Counted from the first letter of the stretch, positions 41,871-52,690 are shown. The stretch: DNA of 64,000 bases from Acinetobacter vivianii (GCF_014635885.1 NZ_BMDR01000003.1:62001-126000); one strand, 5' to 3'. Numbers and translations: made by a program. Notes: generated by a model not told the origin, from the letters alone.

Positions 41871-42368
41871 TTACCCTTGAATTTGTTCTACTGAAAGACC
41901 ACGTTTCGCAGCGACTTTCTCAGGAGAAGTCATATCACGCAAACCTTTGAAAGTTGCGTTTACTACGTTAGCAGCATTTGTAGAACCATAACATTTAGCA
42001 AGTACGTTATGTACACCTGCAGCTTCAAGAACAGCACGCATAGCGCCACCAGCAATTACGCCAGTACCTTCTGAAGCAGGTTGCATGTATACACGGCTTG
42101 CGCCATGACGAGCATTCACAGGGTGTTGTAAAGTAGTACCCGCAAGGTCTACAGTGATCATGTTACGACGAGCAGCTTCAAGTGCTTTAGAAATAGCAGC
42201 TGGAACTTCACGTGCTTTACCACGACCAAAACCTACACGACCGTTACCATCGCCCACAACAGTTAATGCTGTGAAAGAGAAGATACGACCACCTTTAACA
42301 ACCTTGGCTACACGATCAACGGCAACCAGCTTTTCAACGAGACCTTCGTTTTGTTCAACTTTCGCCAT
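41871..42368 (-). CDS. rpsE: 30S ribosomal protein S5
   Basis: It is 165 aa. The S5 N-terminal dsRBD-like domain has [20 protein letters not shown] and [20 protein letters not shown]. The C-terminal half includes [19 protein letters not shown]. It functions in decoding accuracy and is the site of spectinomycin-resistance changes in the loop around VKGGR. Confidence 0.97.
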   Translation of the reverse strand: MAKVEQNEGLVEKLVAVDRVAKVVKGGRIFSFTALTVVGDGNGRVGFGRGKAREVPAAISKALEAARRNMITVDLAGTTLQHPVNARHGASRVYMQPASEGTGVIAGGAMRAVLEAAGVHNVLAKCYGSTNAANVVNATFKGLRDMTSPEKVAAKRGLSVEQIQG

Positions 42369-42370
42369 GA

Positions 42371-42721
42371 TTAGAACTCCAAGCCGCCTTCACGAGCAGC
42401 ATCAGCCAAGGCTTTGATACGACCATGATATTTAAAACCAGAACGGTCAAATGCAACTTTAGTAACACCAGCTGCTTTAGCACGTTCTGCGATCAAAGCA
42501 CCAACTTTCGTAGCTGCATCTACGTTACCAGTAGTACCACTACGCAAAGATGCATCTAAAGTTGAAGCTTGCGCTAAAACTTTGCCACCATCTGCTGAAA
42601 TAACTTGCGCATAGATGTGACGCGGAGTGCGGTTTACACACAAACGAGTCGCACCCAATGCACGAATGTGCAAGCGTGTGCTTTTCGCACGACGCAAACG
42701 GGTTTGTTTCTTTTCGTTCAT
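42371..42721 (-). CDS. rplR: 50S ribosomal protein L18
   Basis: It is 116 aa. [20 protein letters not shown] and the C-terminus [26 protein letters not shown] are typical of L18, which binds 5S rRNA with L5 and L25. The stop lies 3 bp before the rpsE start. Confidence 0.97.
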   Translation of the reverse strand: MNEKKQTRLRRAKSTRLHIRALGATRLCVNRTPRHIYAQVISADGGKVLAQASTLDASLRSGTTGNVDAATKVGALIAERAKAAGVTKVAFDRSGFKYHGRIKALADAAREGGLEF

Positions 42722-42735
42722 AAGAACCTCGCGCC

Positions 42736-43269
42736 TTATTTCTTCTTAGCTTCTTTACGAAGAATAACTTCATCCGAATAACGAACACCTTTACCTTTAT
42801 ATGGTTCAGGAGAACGGTATGCACGGATTTCCGCTGCCACTTGACCTAACAACTGCTTGTTTGCTGATTTCAAAATGATTTCAGTAGCAGTTGGAGTTTC
42901 CGCTGTTACACCTTCAGGTAAAGCGTAGTCAATTGGGTGTGAGTAACCAAGGTTAAGGTTTACAACAGTACCTTTAACCGCAGCTTTATAACCAACACCA
43001 ACAAGCTGTAACTTACGTTCGAAGCCTTCGCTAACACCTTTTACAAGGTTGTTCAATACAGCGCGAGCAGTACCAGCTTGCATCCAAGCGTCTTTCGACT
43101 CTTTAGCCGGAGCAAGTTGAAGTTTACCTTCTTCCTGTTTTAGCTCGACCAGCGCATGCAGGTTGAAAGACAATGTACCTTTGCTGCCTTTCACTTCGAC
43201 CTGCCGGCCGTTCTGAGTAACTGCTACACCATTAGGTACAGTTACTGGGGCTTTAGCCACACGAGACAT
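42736..43269 (-). CDS. rplF: 50S ribosomal protein L6
   Basis: It is 177 aa with the two repeated L6 domains: [20 protein letters not shown] in the first and the C-terminal signature [20 protein letters not shown]. It is located near the factor-binding site of the large subunit. Confidence 0.97.
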   Translation of the reverse strand: MSRVAKAPVTVPNGVAVTQNGRQVEVKGSKGTLSFNLHALVELKQEEGKLQLAPAKESKDAWMQAGTARAVLNNLVKGVSEGFERKLQLVGVGYKAAVKGTVVNLNLGYSHPIDYALPEGVTAETPTATEIILKSANKQLLGQVAAEIRAYRSPEPYKGKGVRYSDEVILRKEAKKK

Positions 43270-43282
43270 GAGGAATCACCTA

Positions 43283-43678
43283 TTAAGAAACAAAAGCAAT
43301 AACTTCACCACCGATGCCCGCAGCACGTGCAGCGCGATCAGTCATGATGCCTTTGCTTGTAGAAACAATTGCAATACCCAAACCTTGCTTAACGCTAGGA
43401 ATTTTATCTTTACCGCGGTATTGGCGAAGACCTGGACGGCTTACACGCTTAACGGTTTCGATAACTGGTTTGCCTTCGAAATATTTTAAAGTAATTGTCA
43501 GAGTAGCTTTTGTCTCTTCTTGAGCAACTGCCACATCTGAAATATAACCTTCTTGTTGAAGAACGTTTGCAATCGCAACTTTCAACTTAGAAGAAGGCAT
43601 AGAAACAGTTTGTTTCTTAGCCATTTGTGCGTTACGAACACGGGTTAACATGTCGGCAACGGTATCTTGCATACTCAT
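43283..43678 (-). CDS. rpsH: 30S ribosomal protein S8
   Basis: It is 131 aa. [20 protein letters not shown] and the C-terminal [20 protein letters not shown] are typical of S8. In E. coli S8 is the translational repressor of the spc operon, acting at rplE. Confidence 0.97.
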   Translation of the reverse strand: MSMQDTVADMLTRVRNAQMAKKQTVSMPSSKLKVAIANVLQQEGYISDVAVAQEETKATLTITLKYFEGKPVIETVKRVSRPGLRQYRGKDKIPSVKQGLGIAIVSTSKGIMTDRAARAAGIGGEVIAFVS

Positions 43679-43689
43679 TTAGTCGCTCC

Positions 43690-43995
43690 TTACCAGCTTG
43701 CCTTAACAACGCCCGGTACATCACCTTGCATTACTGTGTCACGTAATTTGTTACGGCTTAAACCGAACTTACGGAAGTAACCATGAGGACGACCAGTTAA
43801 ACCACAACGGTTACGAAGACGTACTGGAGATGCGTTACGTGGCAATGCCTGTAACTTTAATGTCGCTTCAAAACGTTCTTCGTCACTCGCATTTACATTT
43901 GCAATCGTTGCTTTTAATTCAGCACGTTTTGCAGCGTATTTAGCAACTGTCTTTTCGCGTTTCAATTCGCGATTAATCATACCTTTCTTAGCCAT
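43690..43995 (-). CDS. rpsN: 30S ribosomal protein S14
   Basis: It is 101 aa. [20 protein letters not shown] and [20 protein letters not shown] are S14 signatures. It is the long, zinc-free form: it lacks the CxxC...CxxC of the C+ type, with RNRCGLTGR instead. Confidence 0.97.
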   Translation of the reverse strand: MAKKGMINRELKREKTVAKYAAKRAELKATIANVNASDEERFEATLKLQALPRNASPVRLRNRCGLTGRPHGYFRKFGLSRNKLRDTVMQGDVPGVVKASW

Positions 43996-44004
43996 ATCGA
44001 CCTC

Positions 44005-44541
44005 TTATTTGAACGGGAAGCCGAATGCACGCATAAGCGCACGGCCTTCGTCATCGCTACGAGCAGTGGTCGTAATAGTGATATCTAAACCACGGATACG
44101 ATCAATTTTGTCAAAATCGATTTCAGGGAAAACGATTTGCTCTTTTAAACCCATAGAGTAGTTACCACGACCATCAAATGATTTCGCAGAGAAACCACGG
44201 AAGTCACGGATACGAGGGATTGCGATCGAGATCAAACGATCCAAGAATTCGTACATTTGGTCGCCGCGTAAAGTAACTTTACAACCGATCGGCCAACCGT
44301 CACGGATTTTGAAACCAGCGATTGATTTACGAGCAAGAGTCACAACTGGTTTTTGACCAGCAATGAGTTGCATATCAGCAACAGCGCCATCTAATAATTT
44401 CTTATCAGTTGCAGCTGCGCCTACACCCATGTTAAGGGTGATTTTCGTGATGCGAGGAATATCCATCACGTTCTTAACGCTAAGTTCTTCTTTTAACTTT
44501 GCTTTAAGTTCGTCGTTGTAACGTGCTTTAAGTCTGGCCAT
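44005..44541 (-). CDS. rplE: 50S ribosomal protein L5
   Basis: It is 178 aa. Core segments are [38 protein letters not shown] and the C-terminal MRAFGFPFK. It binds 5S rRNA in the central protuberance. It lies 15 bp downstream of rplX. Confidence 0.97.
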   Translation of the reverse strand: MARLKARYNDELKAKLKEELSVKNVMDIPRITKITLNMGVGAAATDKKLLDGAVADMQLIAGQKPVVTLARKSIAGFKIRDGWPIGCKVTLRGDQMYEFLDRLISIAIPRIRDFRGFSAKSFDGRGNYSMGLKEQIVFPEIDFDKIDRIRGLDITITTTARSDDEGRALMRAFGFPFK

Positions 44542-44556
44542 TGCCTTTTCAACCTA

Positions 44557-44874
44557 TTACTTCGCTACCGCCACTGATTCACCATTTGATTTATAAACAC
44601 GAGTTTTCGCGCCATCAATCACTTGGTAACCAATACGGTCAGCCTTTTGGGTTGTAGCATTAAAAATTGCCACGTTTGAAATATGAAGCGTAGCCTCTTG
44701 AGTAACGATACCGCCTTCAGCGCCAGTTACACGGTTTGGCTTTTGATGCTTCTTCACTAAGTTAAGGCCTTCGACCTTAACTCGATCTTCAGAAACAGAC
44801 AAAACAACACCTTGTTTGCCTTTTTCTTTACCTGCGATCACGATTACTTGATCGCCTTTTTTAATCTTAGCCAT
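44557..44874 (-). CDS. rplX: 50S ribosomal protein L24
   Basis: It is 105 aa. The KOW motif is at the start ([20 protein letters not shown]), followed by [14 protein letters not shown]. It is an assembly-initiator protein of the large subunit. Confidence 0.97.
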   Translation of the reverse strand: MAKIKKGDQVIVIAGKEKGKQGVVLSVSEDRVKVEGLNLVKKHQKPNRVTGAEGGIVTQEATLHISNVAIFNATTQKADRIGYQVIDGAKTRVYKSNGESVAVAK

Positions 44875-44883
44875 GATTGCCTC

Positions 44884-45252
44884 TTATAGAACTTCAGGAG
44901 CCAATGAAATGATTTTCATGAACTGTTCAGTACGAAGTTCACGAGTCACTGGTCCGAAGATACGAGTAGCAATCGGAGCTTTGTTGTTGTTCAAAATAAC
45001 AGCTGCGTTATCGTCGAAACGAATAACAGAACCGTCTGGACGACGGATGCCGAACTTTGTACGAACAACTACAGCATTCATCACGTCACCTTTTTTAACA
45101 CGTGCGCGTGGGATTGCTTCTTTTACAGTAACTTTAATAATGTCGCCAACTGAAGCATAACGACGGTGTGAACCACCAAGTACTTTAATACATTGTACGC
45201 GGCGTGCACCACTGTTGTCTGCTACGTCGAGCATACTTTCGGTTTGAATCAT
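44884..45252 (-). CDS. rplN: 50S ribosomal protein L14
   Basis: It is 122 aa from ATG 45252: [21 protein letters not shown] longer frame from 45285 is not used by the family. It is the first gene of the spc operon. The 92-bp gap upstream to rpsQ contains a promoter-like sequence and a perfect 10-bp inverted repeat. Confidence 0.97.
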   Translation of the reverse strand: MIQTESMLDVADNSGARRVQCIKVLGGSHRRYASVGDIIKVTVKEAIPRARVKKGDVMNAVVVRTKFGIRRPDGSVIRFDDNAAVILNNNKAPIATRIFGPVTRELRTEQFMKIISLAPEVL

Positions 45253-45283
45253 TGCCCTACTCCAAAACCGAGCATCACCGGTC

Positions 45284-45319
45284 ACAATTTCGAAAGGCTC
45301 AAAGAGTACTCGAAATTGT
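45284..45319 (-). promoter_or_regulatory. Perfect inverted repeat in the spc-operon leader
   Basis: ACAATTTCGA (45284-45293) and TCGAAATTGT (45310-45319) enclose a 16-nt loop. The loop contains the putative -10 box. There is no T run, so it is not a simple terminator. Its role may be an mRNA hairpin for transcripts reading through from the S10 operon. Confidence 0.55.
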
Positions 45320-45331
45320 CCGATGATGCAA
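45303..45331 (-). promoter_or_regulatory. Putative spc-operon promoter
   Basis: On the minus strand TTGCAT (45326-45331), 17-bp spacing, TACTCT (45303-45308). It uses the same -35 hexamer as the S10 promoter at 50560. Confidence 0.5.
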
Positions 45332-45344
45332 CAAGAACGTCTAA

Positions 45345-45602
45345 TTACTCAGCAGCAGCTTCAACTACTTCCACTAAAGTCCAAGCTTTAGTTTTAGAAA
45401 TTGGGCGGCTTTCTTTGATGGTTACCAAGTCGCCTAATTTAGCAACATTGTTCTCATCATGAGCGTGTAATTTAGTTGAACGGCGGATTGATTTGCCATA
45501 CAACGGGTGTTGAACGCGGCGTTCAATAAGCACAACAATAGACTTGTCCATTTTGTCGCTTACGACTTTGCCGGTTAACGTGCGGACTGTTTTTTCACTC
45601 AT
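45345..45602 (-). CDS. rpsQ: 30S ribosomal protein S17
   Basis: It is 85 aa. [20 protein letters not shown] and [20 protein letters not shown] are S17 signatures. It is the last gene of the S10 operon. The start overlaps the end of rpmC by 4 bp, which suggests coupled translation. Confidence 0.97.
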   Translation of the reverse strand: MSEKTVRTLTGKVVSDKMDKSIVVLIERRVQHPLYGKSIRRSTKLHAHDENNVAKLGDLVTIKESRPISKTKAWTLVEVVEAAAE

Positions 45603-45796
45603 TGTCCGTTCCCCTGTTTTTCGGTAAGGAGTGTCTTAATACGAGCAATTGTCTTACGAGCAATTTGCACTTCATGCGATTTGCCTAATTGACCAGTTGC
45701 TTTCGCCATACGAAGACGGAATTGGTTAAGCTGTTGCTCATCAAGCAAAGCTTTCAACTCTTCTACCGACTTTTCACGTAGATCTTTAGTTTTCAT
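45599..45796 (-). CDS. rpmC: 50S ribosomal protein L29
   Basis: It is 65 aa. [20 protein letters not shown] and [20 protein letters not shown] are L29 signatures. It sits at the tunnel exit next to L23, where SRP and trigger factor dock. It overlaps rplP by 1 bp and rpsQ by 4 bp. Confidence 0.97.
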   Translation of the reverse strand: MKTKDLREKSVEELKALLDEQQLNQFRLRMAKATGQLGKSHEVQIARKTIARIKTLLTEKQGNGQ

Positions 45797-46209
45797 TACA
45801 TCACCGTCCGAGTCACGATAGTGGTTTTAAACGGGAGTTTAGCAGCAGCTAAAGCAAAAGCTTCACGCGCTAACTCATCGCTAACACCTTCAATTTCGTA
45901 CAGGATCTTACCTGGCTGGATCTGACAAACCCAGTATTCCACGCTACCTTTACCTTTACCCATACGAACTTCTAATGGTTTTTCGGTAATTGGTTTGTCT
46001 GGGAATACGCGGATGAAGATTTTACCACCACGTTTGATACGACGGCTAATGGTACGACGTGCAGCTTCAATCTGACGCGCAGTCATACGACCACGTTCAG
46101 TTGCTTTAATTGCAATCGAACCAAATGATACTGTACTACCACGATGCGCTAGACCAGTGTTACGGCCTTTGTGCACTTTACGGAATTTGGTACGTTTAGG
46201 TTGCAACAT
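45796..46209 (-). CDS. rplP: 50S ribosomal protein L16
   Basis: It is 137 aa. [20 protein letters not shown] and [20 protein letters not shown] are L16 signatures. It binds near the A-site tRNA elbow. Confidence 0.97.
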   Translation of the reverse strand: MLQPKRTKFRKVHKGRNTGLAHRGSTVSFGSIAIKATERGRMTARQIEAARRTISRRIKRGGKIFIRVFPDKPITEKPLEVRMGKGKGSVEYWVCQIQPGKILYEIEGVSDELAREAFALAAAKLPFKTTIVTRTVM

Positions 46210-46212
46210 GGA

Positions 46213-46965
46213 TTATTCTCCCTTGTCAGCAGCACGGTCACCGCGACGACCACGACGCTCTTGACCTTCACCACGACCACGACCGCGTTTAGCTGGACGC
46301 TCTTCAGCAGGAGCTGGGTTCATGACTTGTTTCATGCCACCTAAGATCTCACCACGGAAAATCCAAACTTTAACACCGATCGTACCGTATGTTGTTTCTG
46401 CGCGCATAGTTGCATAGTCGATGTCAGCACGAAGTGTATGCAAAGGTACACGACCTTCACGATACCACTCAGTACGAGCGATCTCTGCACCACCTAAACG
46501 GCCAGAAACTTCAACTTTAATACCTTTAGCGCCAGCACGCATTGTGTTTTGAACCGCACGCTTCATAGCACGACGGAACATAACACGCTTTTCTAATTGA
46601 GAAGCAATTGCTTCAGCAACTAAACGTGCGTCCAAGTCAGGGCGATCAATTTCATTGATGCTAACTTGAGCTGGAACACCCATAATATTGGTGAGTTCGC
46701 GCTGTAATTTTTCAATGTCTTCGCCTTTTTTACCGATAACGATACCAGGACGAGCAGTGCTAATAGTTACTTTAGCAGCGCCTGTAGGACGTTCGATAAG
46801 AATATTGCTGATCATCGCGTTTTTAAGTTTTTTGATTAAAAACTCACGAACTTGAAGATCTTTAAGCAAGTATTCAGCGTATTGCTTCGGATTCGCATAC
46901 CAGTTAGCGTTATGGCGTTTCACAACACCTAGGCGGATACCGATTGGATGAACCTTCTGACCCAT
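46213..46965 (-). CDS. rpsC: 30S ribosomal protein S3
   Basis: It is 250 aa. [20 protein letters not shown], the KH domain [20 protein letters not shown], and the C-terminal domain up to [14 protein letters not shown] are present. A Lys/Arg/Gly-rich tail ([20 protein letters not shown]) extends past the usual end. It forms part of the mRNA entry site. Confidence 0.97.
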   Translation of the reverse strand: MGQKVHPIGIRLGVVKRHNANWYANPKQYAEYLLKDLQVREFLIKKLKNAMISNILIERPTGAAKVTISTARPGIVIGKKGEDIEKLQRELTNIMGVPAQVSINEIDRPDLDARLVAEAIASQLEKRVMFRRAMKRAVQNTMRAGAKGIKVEVSGRLGGAEIARTEWYREGRVPLHTLRADIDYATMRAETTYGTIGVKVWIFRGEILGGMKQVMNPAPAEERPAKRGRGRGEGQERRGRRGDRAADKGE

Positions 46966-46966
46966 A

Positions 46967-47296
46967 TCAAACCCCTACCTTAACGGTGATGTGACAAGTA
47001 CGCTTAGTAATACGATCTGCACGGCCTTTAGCACGTGGCATGATACGTTTAAGGCTCATGCCTTCATCAACGTAAATCGTAGTTACTTTAAGGTCATCAA
47101 CATCTAAGCTGTTGTTGTGTTCAGCATTCGCGATTGCAGATTCAAGTGCTTTTTTAACGAGCACAGCTGCTTTCTTGTTGCTGAAGTTTAAAATGTCTAT
47201 CGCACGTGCAACCGACTTACCACGGATCAAATCAGCAACTAAACGTGCTTTTTGTGCCGAGATAGCGGCACCGCGTAATTTAGCAGTTACTTCCAT
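46967..47296 (-). CDS. rplV: 50S ribosomal protein L22
   Basis: It is 109 aa, taking the second of two adjacent ATGs ([20 protein letters not shown]), which is 7 bp from AGG and is the usual N-terminus. The extended loop region ends [20 protein letters not shown] and lines the exit tunnel. It is adjacent to rpsC. Confidence 0.96.
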   Translation of the reverse strand: MEVTAKLRGAAISAQKARLVADLIRGKSVARAIDILNFSNKKAAVLVKKALESAIANAEHNNSLDVDDLKVTTIYVDEGMSLKRIMPRAKGRADRITKRTCHITVKVGV

Positions 47297-47307
47297 CATA
47301 GCACCTA

Positions 47308-47583
47308 TTAACGTTTAGACTTCTTATCAACACCGTGACCACGATAGGTACGAGTTGGCGCGAATTCACCCAATTTATGACCAACCATGTGTTCAGTAAC
47401 AATTACTGGAACGTGGTTACGGCCATTGTGAACAGAAATTGTTAAACCAACAAAGTCTGGAAGGATCATTGAACGACGTGACCAAGTTTTGATCGGCTTA
47501 CGGTTGTTAGCAGCTACAGCAGCTTCAACCTTAGCGAACAAATGTGCGTCGACGAATGGACCTTTTTTTAATGAACGAGGCAT
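47308..47583 (-). CDS. rpsS: 30S ribosomal protein S19
   Basis: It is 91 aa. [20 protein letters not shown] and [19 protein letters not shown] are S19 signatures. It contacts S13 in the head of the small subunit. Confidence 0.97.
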
Positions 47584-47596
47584 TATTCAGATTCCC

Positions 47597-48421
47597 TTAC
47601 TTGACGCGACGGTCGCGAATAATCATCTTAGTCGTACGCTTGTTGGTACGTGTCTTGTACCCTTTAGCTTTTTGACCCCATGGGCTTACAGGTTGAATAC
47701 CTTTACTACGCCCTTCACCACCACCGTGCGGGTGATCTACTGGGTTCATCGCCATACCACGAACGGTAGGACGAATACCACGCCAGCGCGCAGCACCAGC
47801 TTTACCCAATGAACGAAGGTTGCTTTCTTGGTTAGAAACTTCACCAATTACAGCACGACATTCAACATGGACTTTACGCATTTCACCAGAACGTAAACGA
47901 ACGATAGCGTAAGAACCATCACGACCCAACAACTGAACTGAAGTACCAGCAGAACGTGCTAATTGAGCACCTTTACCGATTTTAAGTTCAAGGTTGTGAA
48001 GTGTAGAACCGATTGGCATGTTACGAAGTGGCAAGCAGTTACCTGGACGAATTGGAGCATCGTTACCAGATTGAACTTTATCACCAGCACGTAAGCCTTT
48101 AGGTGCAATGATGTAGCGACGTTCACCATCAGCATATTTCAATAAAGCAATATGAGCTGTACGGTTAGGATCGTATTCGATGCGCTCTACAGTCGCTGGA
48201 ATACCATCTTTGTTACGTTTAAAGTCAACAATACGGTAGTTTTGCTTATGACCACCACCCACGTGACGTGTAGTGATGTGACCATTGTTATTACGACCAC
48301 CAGTACGTTTTTTAGCTTCTACCAACGGTGCATAAGGAGCGCCTTTGTGAAGGTGGTCATGAACCACTTTCTCTACAAAGCGACGTCCTGGAGACGTTGG
48401 CTTACATTTTTGAATTGGCAT
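47597..48421 (-). CDS. rplB: 50S ribosomal protein L2
   Basis: It is 274 aa. [20 protein letters not shown] and the catalytic-region signature [19 protein letters not shown] are typical of L2, which is needed for subunit joining and peptidyl transfer. The conserved His in HPHGGGEG is present. Confidence 0.98.
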   Translation of the reverse strand: MPIQKCKPTSPGRRFVEKVVHDHLHKGAPYAPLVEAKKRTGGRNNNGHITTRHVGGGHKQNYRIVDFKRNKDGIPATVERIEYDPNRTAHIALLKYADGERRYIIAPKGLRAGDKVQSGNDAPIRPGNCLPLRNMPIGSTLHNLELKIGKGAQLARSAGTSVQLLGRDGSYAIVRLRSGEMRKVHVECRAVIGEVSNQESNLRSLGKAGAARWRGIRPTVRGMAMNPVDHPHGGGEGRSKGIQPVSPWGQKAKGYKTRTNKRTTKMIIRDRRVK

Positions 48422-48432
48422 AATTCTCGTCC

Positions 48433-48753
48433 TTATTCCGCTGCGTTTTCAGCGGTATCGCCCAAGTCAGCCATTTCTACATCTTGGCCAGCTTTCAGGG
48501 TGACGTATGCTTTTTTCACATCAGAACGACGTCCTAATGTTTTACCAAAGCGTTTTGTTTTACCTTTAGTGATCGTTGTATTGATTTTTACAACTTCAAC
48601 ACCGAAGAGCTGCTCAACTGCTTTCTTGATTTCAAGTTTATTTGCATTTAATGCAACTTTGAACACTTGAACACCAGCAGTATCACCTAAAACTTGTGCT
48701 TTTTCTGAGAATACTGGTCCTAATAGGACTTGATAGATACGTTCGTTGTTCAT
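48433..48753 (-). CDS. rplW: 50S ribosomal protein L23
   Basis: It is 106 aa. [20 protein letters not shown] and [20 protein letters not shown] are L23 signatures. It is at the tunnel exit. It overlaps rplD by 4 bp, so translation is probably coupled. Confidence 0.97.
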   Translation of the reverse strand: MNNERIYQVLLGPVFSEKAQVLGDTAGVQVFKVALNANKLEIKKAVEQLFGVEVVKINTTITKGKTKRFGKTLGRRSDVKKAYVTLKAGQDVEMADLGDTAENAAE

Positions 48754-49352
48754 CCGAGTTCTACCTCAATTTTCTTAGCAGCAGCTACAGACATTACAAC
48801 TTTATCAAATGCGATCAAGCTAACAGGATCAATAGCAGTAGCATCAACCACATCAACGTGTGGAAGGTTGCGAGCTGCGAGATACAAGTTCTCATCTACA
48901 GCATCTGTAATGATCAATGCGCGAGTTGCATTCAAGTCAGTAAGCTTTGCAAGCAATTCTTTAGTTTTTGGAGCTGCAACAGCAAACTCTTCAACTAATA
49001 CAAGACGATCTTGGCGAACAAGTTCAGCTAAGATACATTGCATTGCACCGCGGTACATCTTACGGTTTACTTTTTGAGACCAATCTTGTGGGCGAGCAGC
49101 AAAAGTTTTACCACCACCAACCCAGATAGGGCTACGAATAGAACCCGCACGAGCGCGACCAGTACCTTTTTGACGGAATGGTTTTTTACCACCGCCAGAA
49201 ACATCTGCACGTGATTTGTGAGCACGAGTACCTTGACGACCACCAGCTAAGTAAGCTGTAACAACTTGGTGTACAAGAGCTTCGTTAAATTCACGTCCGA
49301 AAGCAACTTCAGACAATTCAACAGCAGAGCCGGAAACAGTTTTTAAATTCAC
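48750..49352 (-). CDS. rplD: 50S ribosomal protein L4
   Basis: It is 200 aa. [20 protein letters not shown] and [20 protein letters not shown] form the extended tunnel loop. In E. coli L4 is the autogenous repressor of the S10 operon, acting on its leader. A structured leader is also present here (50373-50530). Confidence 0.97.
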   Translation of the reverse strand: MNLKTVSGSAVELSEVAFGREFNEALVHQVVTAYLAGGRQGTRAHKSRADVSGGGKKPFRQKGTGRARAGSIRSPIWVGGGKTFAARPQDWSQKVNRKMYRGAMQCILAELVRQDRLVLVEEFAVAAPKTKELLAKLTDLNATRALIITDAVDENLYLAARNLPHVDVVDATAIDPVSLIAFDKVVMSVAAAKKIEVELG

Positions 49353-49363
49353 AGTATTTCCCC

Positions 49364-50002
49364 TCAGGCCTTGATGGTAGGACGTACAACAACGTCACCG
49401 CCAGTTGAACCAGGAATAGCACCCTTAACAACTAAAACAGAACGTTCAGCGTCAATAGATACGATTTCAAGACCTTGAACTGTTACGCGTTCGTCACCTA
49501 AGTGACCAGCCATTTTCTTGCCTTTGAACACGCGACCAGGAGTCTGGTTTTGACCTGTAGAACCTAATACACGGTGAGATACAGAGTTACCATGAGTAGC
49601 ATCTTGCGTACGGAAATTCCAACGCTTAACACCACCTTGGAAACCTTTACCTTTTGATTGACCAGTTACGTCAACAATTTGACCAACTGTGAACAAATCA
49701 ACACCGATAGAAGCACCAACTTCACGGCCTTCAAGCTCAGCTTCAGTAACACGGAACTCTTTAACTAAACGACCAGCAGCAACACCAGCTTTCGCGAAGT
49801 GACCTTTCTGAGCGTTAGTTACGCGCGATTCGCGACGTTCACCAGTAGTTACTTGAATTGCTTGATAACCATCAGTTTCAAGTGTTTTGATTTGCGTAAT
49901 GCGGTTTGGATCGACTTCGATAACTGTAACAGGTACAGATACACCAGCATCCGTAAAGACGCGAGTCATACCACATTTGCGACCGACTAAACCAATAGCC
50001 AT
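49364..50002 (-). CDS. rplC: 50S ribosomal protein L3
   Basis: It is 212 aa from ATG 50002 ([20 protein letters not shown]); the frame extends two codons further but the family starts here. The conserved loop [20 protein letters not shown] contains the Gln methylated by PrmB in E. coli. It lies near the peptidyl-transferase centre. Confidence 0.97.
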   Translation of the reverse strand: MAIGLVGRKCGMTRVFTDAGVSVPVTVIEVDPNRITQIKTLETDGYQAIQVTTGERRESRVTNAQKGHFAKAGVAAGRLVKEFRVTEAELEGREVGASIGVDLFTVGQIVDVTGQSKGKGFQGGVKRWNFRTQDATHGNSVSHRVLGSTGQNQTPGRVFKGKKMAGHLGDERVTVQGLEIVSIDAERSVLVVKGAIPGSTGGDVVVRPTIKA

Positions 50003-50060
50003 GTGCATAAACCTCTAATAAAGCGGCCTAATTAACTTAAAAGTTAATCAACCGAAAGCC

Positions 50061-50372
50061 TTAACCCAAAGCGATCTGAACATCAACACCAGCAGCAAGA
50101 TCTAACTTCATCAATGCATCAACAGTTTTATCTGTTGGTTGAACGATGTCGATCAAACGTTTATAAGTGCGGATTTCGTACTGATCACGAGCGTCTTTGT
50201 TGACGTGTGGTGAAGTAAGAACGTTGAAGCGTTCGATGCGAGTAGGCATCGGAATTGGACCACACACTTGTGCGCCAGTACGCTTAGCGGTTTCTACGAT
50301 CTCTTGAGCAGATTGATCAATCAGACGATGATCAAAAGACTTCAAACGGATACGAATTCTCTGGTTAGACAT
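50061..50372 (-). CDS. rpsJ: 30S ribosomal protein S10
   Basis: It is 103 aa from ATG 50372 ([20 protein letters not shown]); a longer frame from 50408 lacks family support, and GGAG lies 8-11 bp before the chosen ATG. It has [20 protein letters not shown]. It is also the transcription antitermination factor NusE. First gene of the S10 operon. Confidence 0.98.
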
Positions 50373-50530
50373 ACCAGTAAACTCCAAGCCAAATATATAA
50401 AGAATCACCCATGACGCACCTCACCTTTTGGTAAGTGTCAAGGGCAGTGAAAATCACTATGGTCGTGATCGATGCCACGACTGTAATGCGTTGACTACTT
50501 TCTTCGTAGTAAACGCCCTCCATTTGAGGG
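50373..50530 (-). ncRNA. Structured 5' leader of the S10 operon
   Basis: About 155 nt lie between the predicted transcription start (~50530) and rpsJ. Read on the minus strand it has a CCCTC-N5-GAGGG hairpin, then ACTAC-N6-GTAGT, then GTCGTGG/CCACGAC-type stems. In E. coli a leader here mediates L4 control; whether this leader works the same way is inference. Confidence 0.5.
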
Positions 50531-50536
50531 TCGCCC

Positions 50537-50565
50537 ATTATAACGATTGTTTAAGTCTTATGCAA
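50537..50565 (-). promoter_or_regulatory. S10-operon promoter
   Basis: On the minus strand TTGCAT (50560-50565), 17-bp spacing, perfect TATAAT (50537-50542), then a GC-rich GGGCGACC as expected of a growth-rate controlled promoter. Confidence 0.8.
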
Positions 50566-50598
50566 TTCTTCTTTTCATTTTTTAAGCATTTTGTCAGC

Positions 50599-51327
50599 TC
50601 AAGCACTCACCACATAATCAATCGCCTGATTCAGTAAACGATTACCCTGCTCAAATTTACTTTTCAAGCTTCTTTTTAATTCAGCAATAGGCTGTACATA
50701 CCTTCCATTAAAAACAGCCATCTCTTCCTCCCCCTCAATCAACAGAGCCAAGGCGTGTGGTGTCATCTCTGGATGAAACTGAAATCCCAATACATTGCGT
50801 CCAATTTGATACATCTGATTTAAACACACCTTATTTTCCGCTAGACGTATTGCGCCTTTGGGAATTTCAAACGTTTCACTATGCCACTGTAAAATATTCA
50901 ATTGTTCTGGTATCTGGAAACATTGCTCTGGAATGTGTGAAGCACGCCCTACATCCATCCAGCCAAGCTCCTGATCAGGATTACGACTGACTGCTGCACC
51001 CAAGGCATTCGCAATCAATTGTCCACCCAGACACAACCCAATAGCAGGTTTTCCCGCAGCCAGATAACGTCTTAGCCACCTTTTTTCCAATCTTAACCAA
51101 GGATAATTCGCCTCATCATTCACGCTCATCGTTCCCCCCATAATAATCAAGAGGTCAACTTCATCTATGCGTGGCAGCGCTTCAAGCTCCAATGGCAAAT
51201 CTACAGGTAGAGCAAAAAATTCTGTTGCTGTAATTTTTGCGTGATGTGCTTTTAAAAAGTCATAGCAACTGCCAAAACCTTCGCCAGCGATGTGCTGAAA
51301 ATAATGCACTCTTAAATGCGACTTCAT
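50599..51327 (-). CDS. Class I glutamine amidotransferase-like protein
   Basis: It is 242 aa. The catalytic triad region of class I GATases is present: AIGLCLGGQLIANALG with nucleophile Cys99, and QFHPEMTP with the His. It resembles the lone GMP-synthase-glutaminase-like proteins that act on small molecules, with no synthetase domain attached. The substrate is unknown. It is on the same strand as the S10 operon but ends before its promoter. Confidence 0.87.
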   Translation of the reverse strand: MKSHLRVHYFQHIAGEGFGSCYDFLKAHHAKITATEFFALPVDLPLELEALPRIDEVDLLIIMGGTMSVNDEANYPWLRLEKRWLRRYLAAGKPAIGLCLGGQLIANALGAAVSRNPDQELGWMDVGRASHIPEQCFQIPEQLNILQWHSETFEIPKGAIRLAENKVCLNQMYQIGRNVLGFQFHPEMTPHALALLIEGEEEMAVFNGRYVQPIAELKRSLKSKFEQGNRLLNQAIDYVVSA

Positions 51328-51496
51328 GCGCGAAAACCTATTATCGTTAGAATGATAATTAGTCTTAGCAAAAATAAAGCCAGTTTTTATTGATGACCTG
51401 AATCTGTACCGATTCTGTACAAAAGCAGTAAAGCACTAGCAGCTTTCATCATTTTCTCTTAACCTGAGACGCATTCTATTGATTTAATTTTGCCCT

Positions 51497-52690
51497 ATGA
51501 CAACTCACAATAAAGCACAAACCGATCTCATTCATGCACCACGTAAAGCCCCTCAATACATAGAAACCATCCAGCCTCCCCTATTTCGTGCATCTACGAT
51601 TATTTTTAAAACAACAGCGCACCTTTTTGATCGCCACTGGACCGATGCCTATGACTATAGTTATGGCACACACGGCACCCCAACTACTTTTACATTAGGG
51701 GACAATATTGCAAGAATTGAAGGCGGAAATTATTGCCTGCTTGCACCCAGCGGCTTATCTGCGATTAATCTGGTGAACAGTACATTTCTAAGCACTGGTG
51801 ATGAGGTATGGGTCGCCGACAATATCTATGGCCCTAACCTTGAACATTTGAATAATCTGCAAGACCGGTACGGCATCAGCGTAAAAATTTATAATCCAGT
51901 TGATGCAGCCAGCTTTCAACCTACAGAGAAAGCCAAATTAATCTGGCTCGAAGCAGCTGGCTCAGTCACCTTAGAATTTCCCGATCTCAAAAATCTGGTC
52001 AAAAAAGCCCAACAAGCCAATGTACTCACTGCATTAGATAACACATGGGGTGCAGGACTTGCTTTTAATGCCTTCGATTTCTCTGATGAACATTTAGCGG
52101 TCGATATCACCGTACATGCACTCACCAAATACCCAAGCGGCGGCGGCGATATTCTCATGGGTTCAGTGGTGACCCGTGATCAACAGTTACATCACAAACT
52201 CTATCGCATGCATGCCATTCAAGGGATCTCTGTATCAGGCGATGATACTGCTCAGATTCAACGTAGTCTGGCTCACATGTCGCTCCGCTATGAACAGCAA
52301 GCACAAAGCACCCGTGTATTACTGGAATGGCTCAAACAACAGCCTCAATTTAGTCAGGTTTTACATCCAAGCTCACCAGATTCAGCAGGTCACTCGTTCT
52401 GGTCAGACATTTGTACCACAGGCAAAAGCGCAGGCTTGGTTAGCGTCATTTTTAAAGCTAATTATGACTTGACGGCGGTTCGACAATTCTGTGATAACTT
52501 GAAATTGTTTAAACTTGGATTTAGCTGGGGTGGCCCAGTCAGCCTAGCCATGCTCTATGATTTAAAGCAGATGCGTTCGCTGGGAAATACACATTTACAA
52601 CAAGGTTTATTGGTGCGCTTCTGTATAGGACTAGAACATCCAGAAGATTTAATCCAAGATATTCAAAACGCATTAAAACAGCTCGATTGA
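51497..52690 (+). CDS. metC: Cystathionine beta-lyase (Cys/Met metabolism PLP enzyme)
   Basis: Cleaves cystathionine to homocysteine, pyruvate and ammonia in methionine synthesis. It is 397 aa. The family signature HALTKYPSGGGDILMGSVV contains the PLP-binding Lys211, matching the position of Lys210 in E. coli MetC. An N-terminal active-site segment YSYGTHGTPTTFTLGDNIAR is present. The order YGTHGTPT argues for the beta-lyase group over CGS. It is divergent from the amidotransferase gene. Confidence 0.9.
   Translation: MTTHNKAQTDLIHAPRKAPQYIETIQPPLFRASTIIFKTTAHLFDRHWTDAYDYSYGTHGTPTTFTLGDNIARIEGGNYCLLAPSGLSAINLVNSTFLSTGDEVWVADNIYGPNLEHLNNLQDRYGISVKIYNPVDAASFQPTEKAKLIWLEAAGSVTLEFPDLKNLVKKAQQANVLTALDNTWGAGLAFNAFDFSDEHLAVDITVHALTKYPSGGGDILMGSVVTRDQQLHHKLYRMHAIQGISVSGDDTAQIQRSLAHMSLRYEQQAQSTRVLLEWLKQQPQFSQVLHPSSPDSAGHSFWSDICTTGKSAGLVSVIFKANYDLTAVRQFCDNLKLFKLGFSWGGPVSLAMLYDLKQMRSLGNTHLQQGLLVRFCIGLEHPEDLIQDIQNALKQLD

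Noticed and set aside
51340..51375. Fur-box-like stretch AATGATAATTAGTCTT before metC
   Set aside because: Only part of one 7-1-7 half matches, and neither neighbour is an iron gene.
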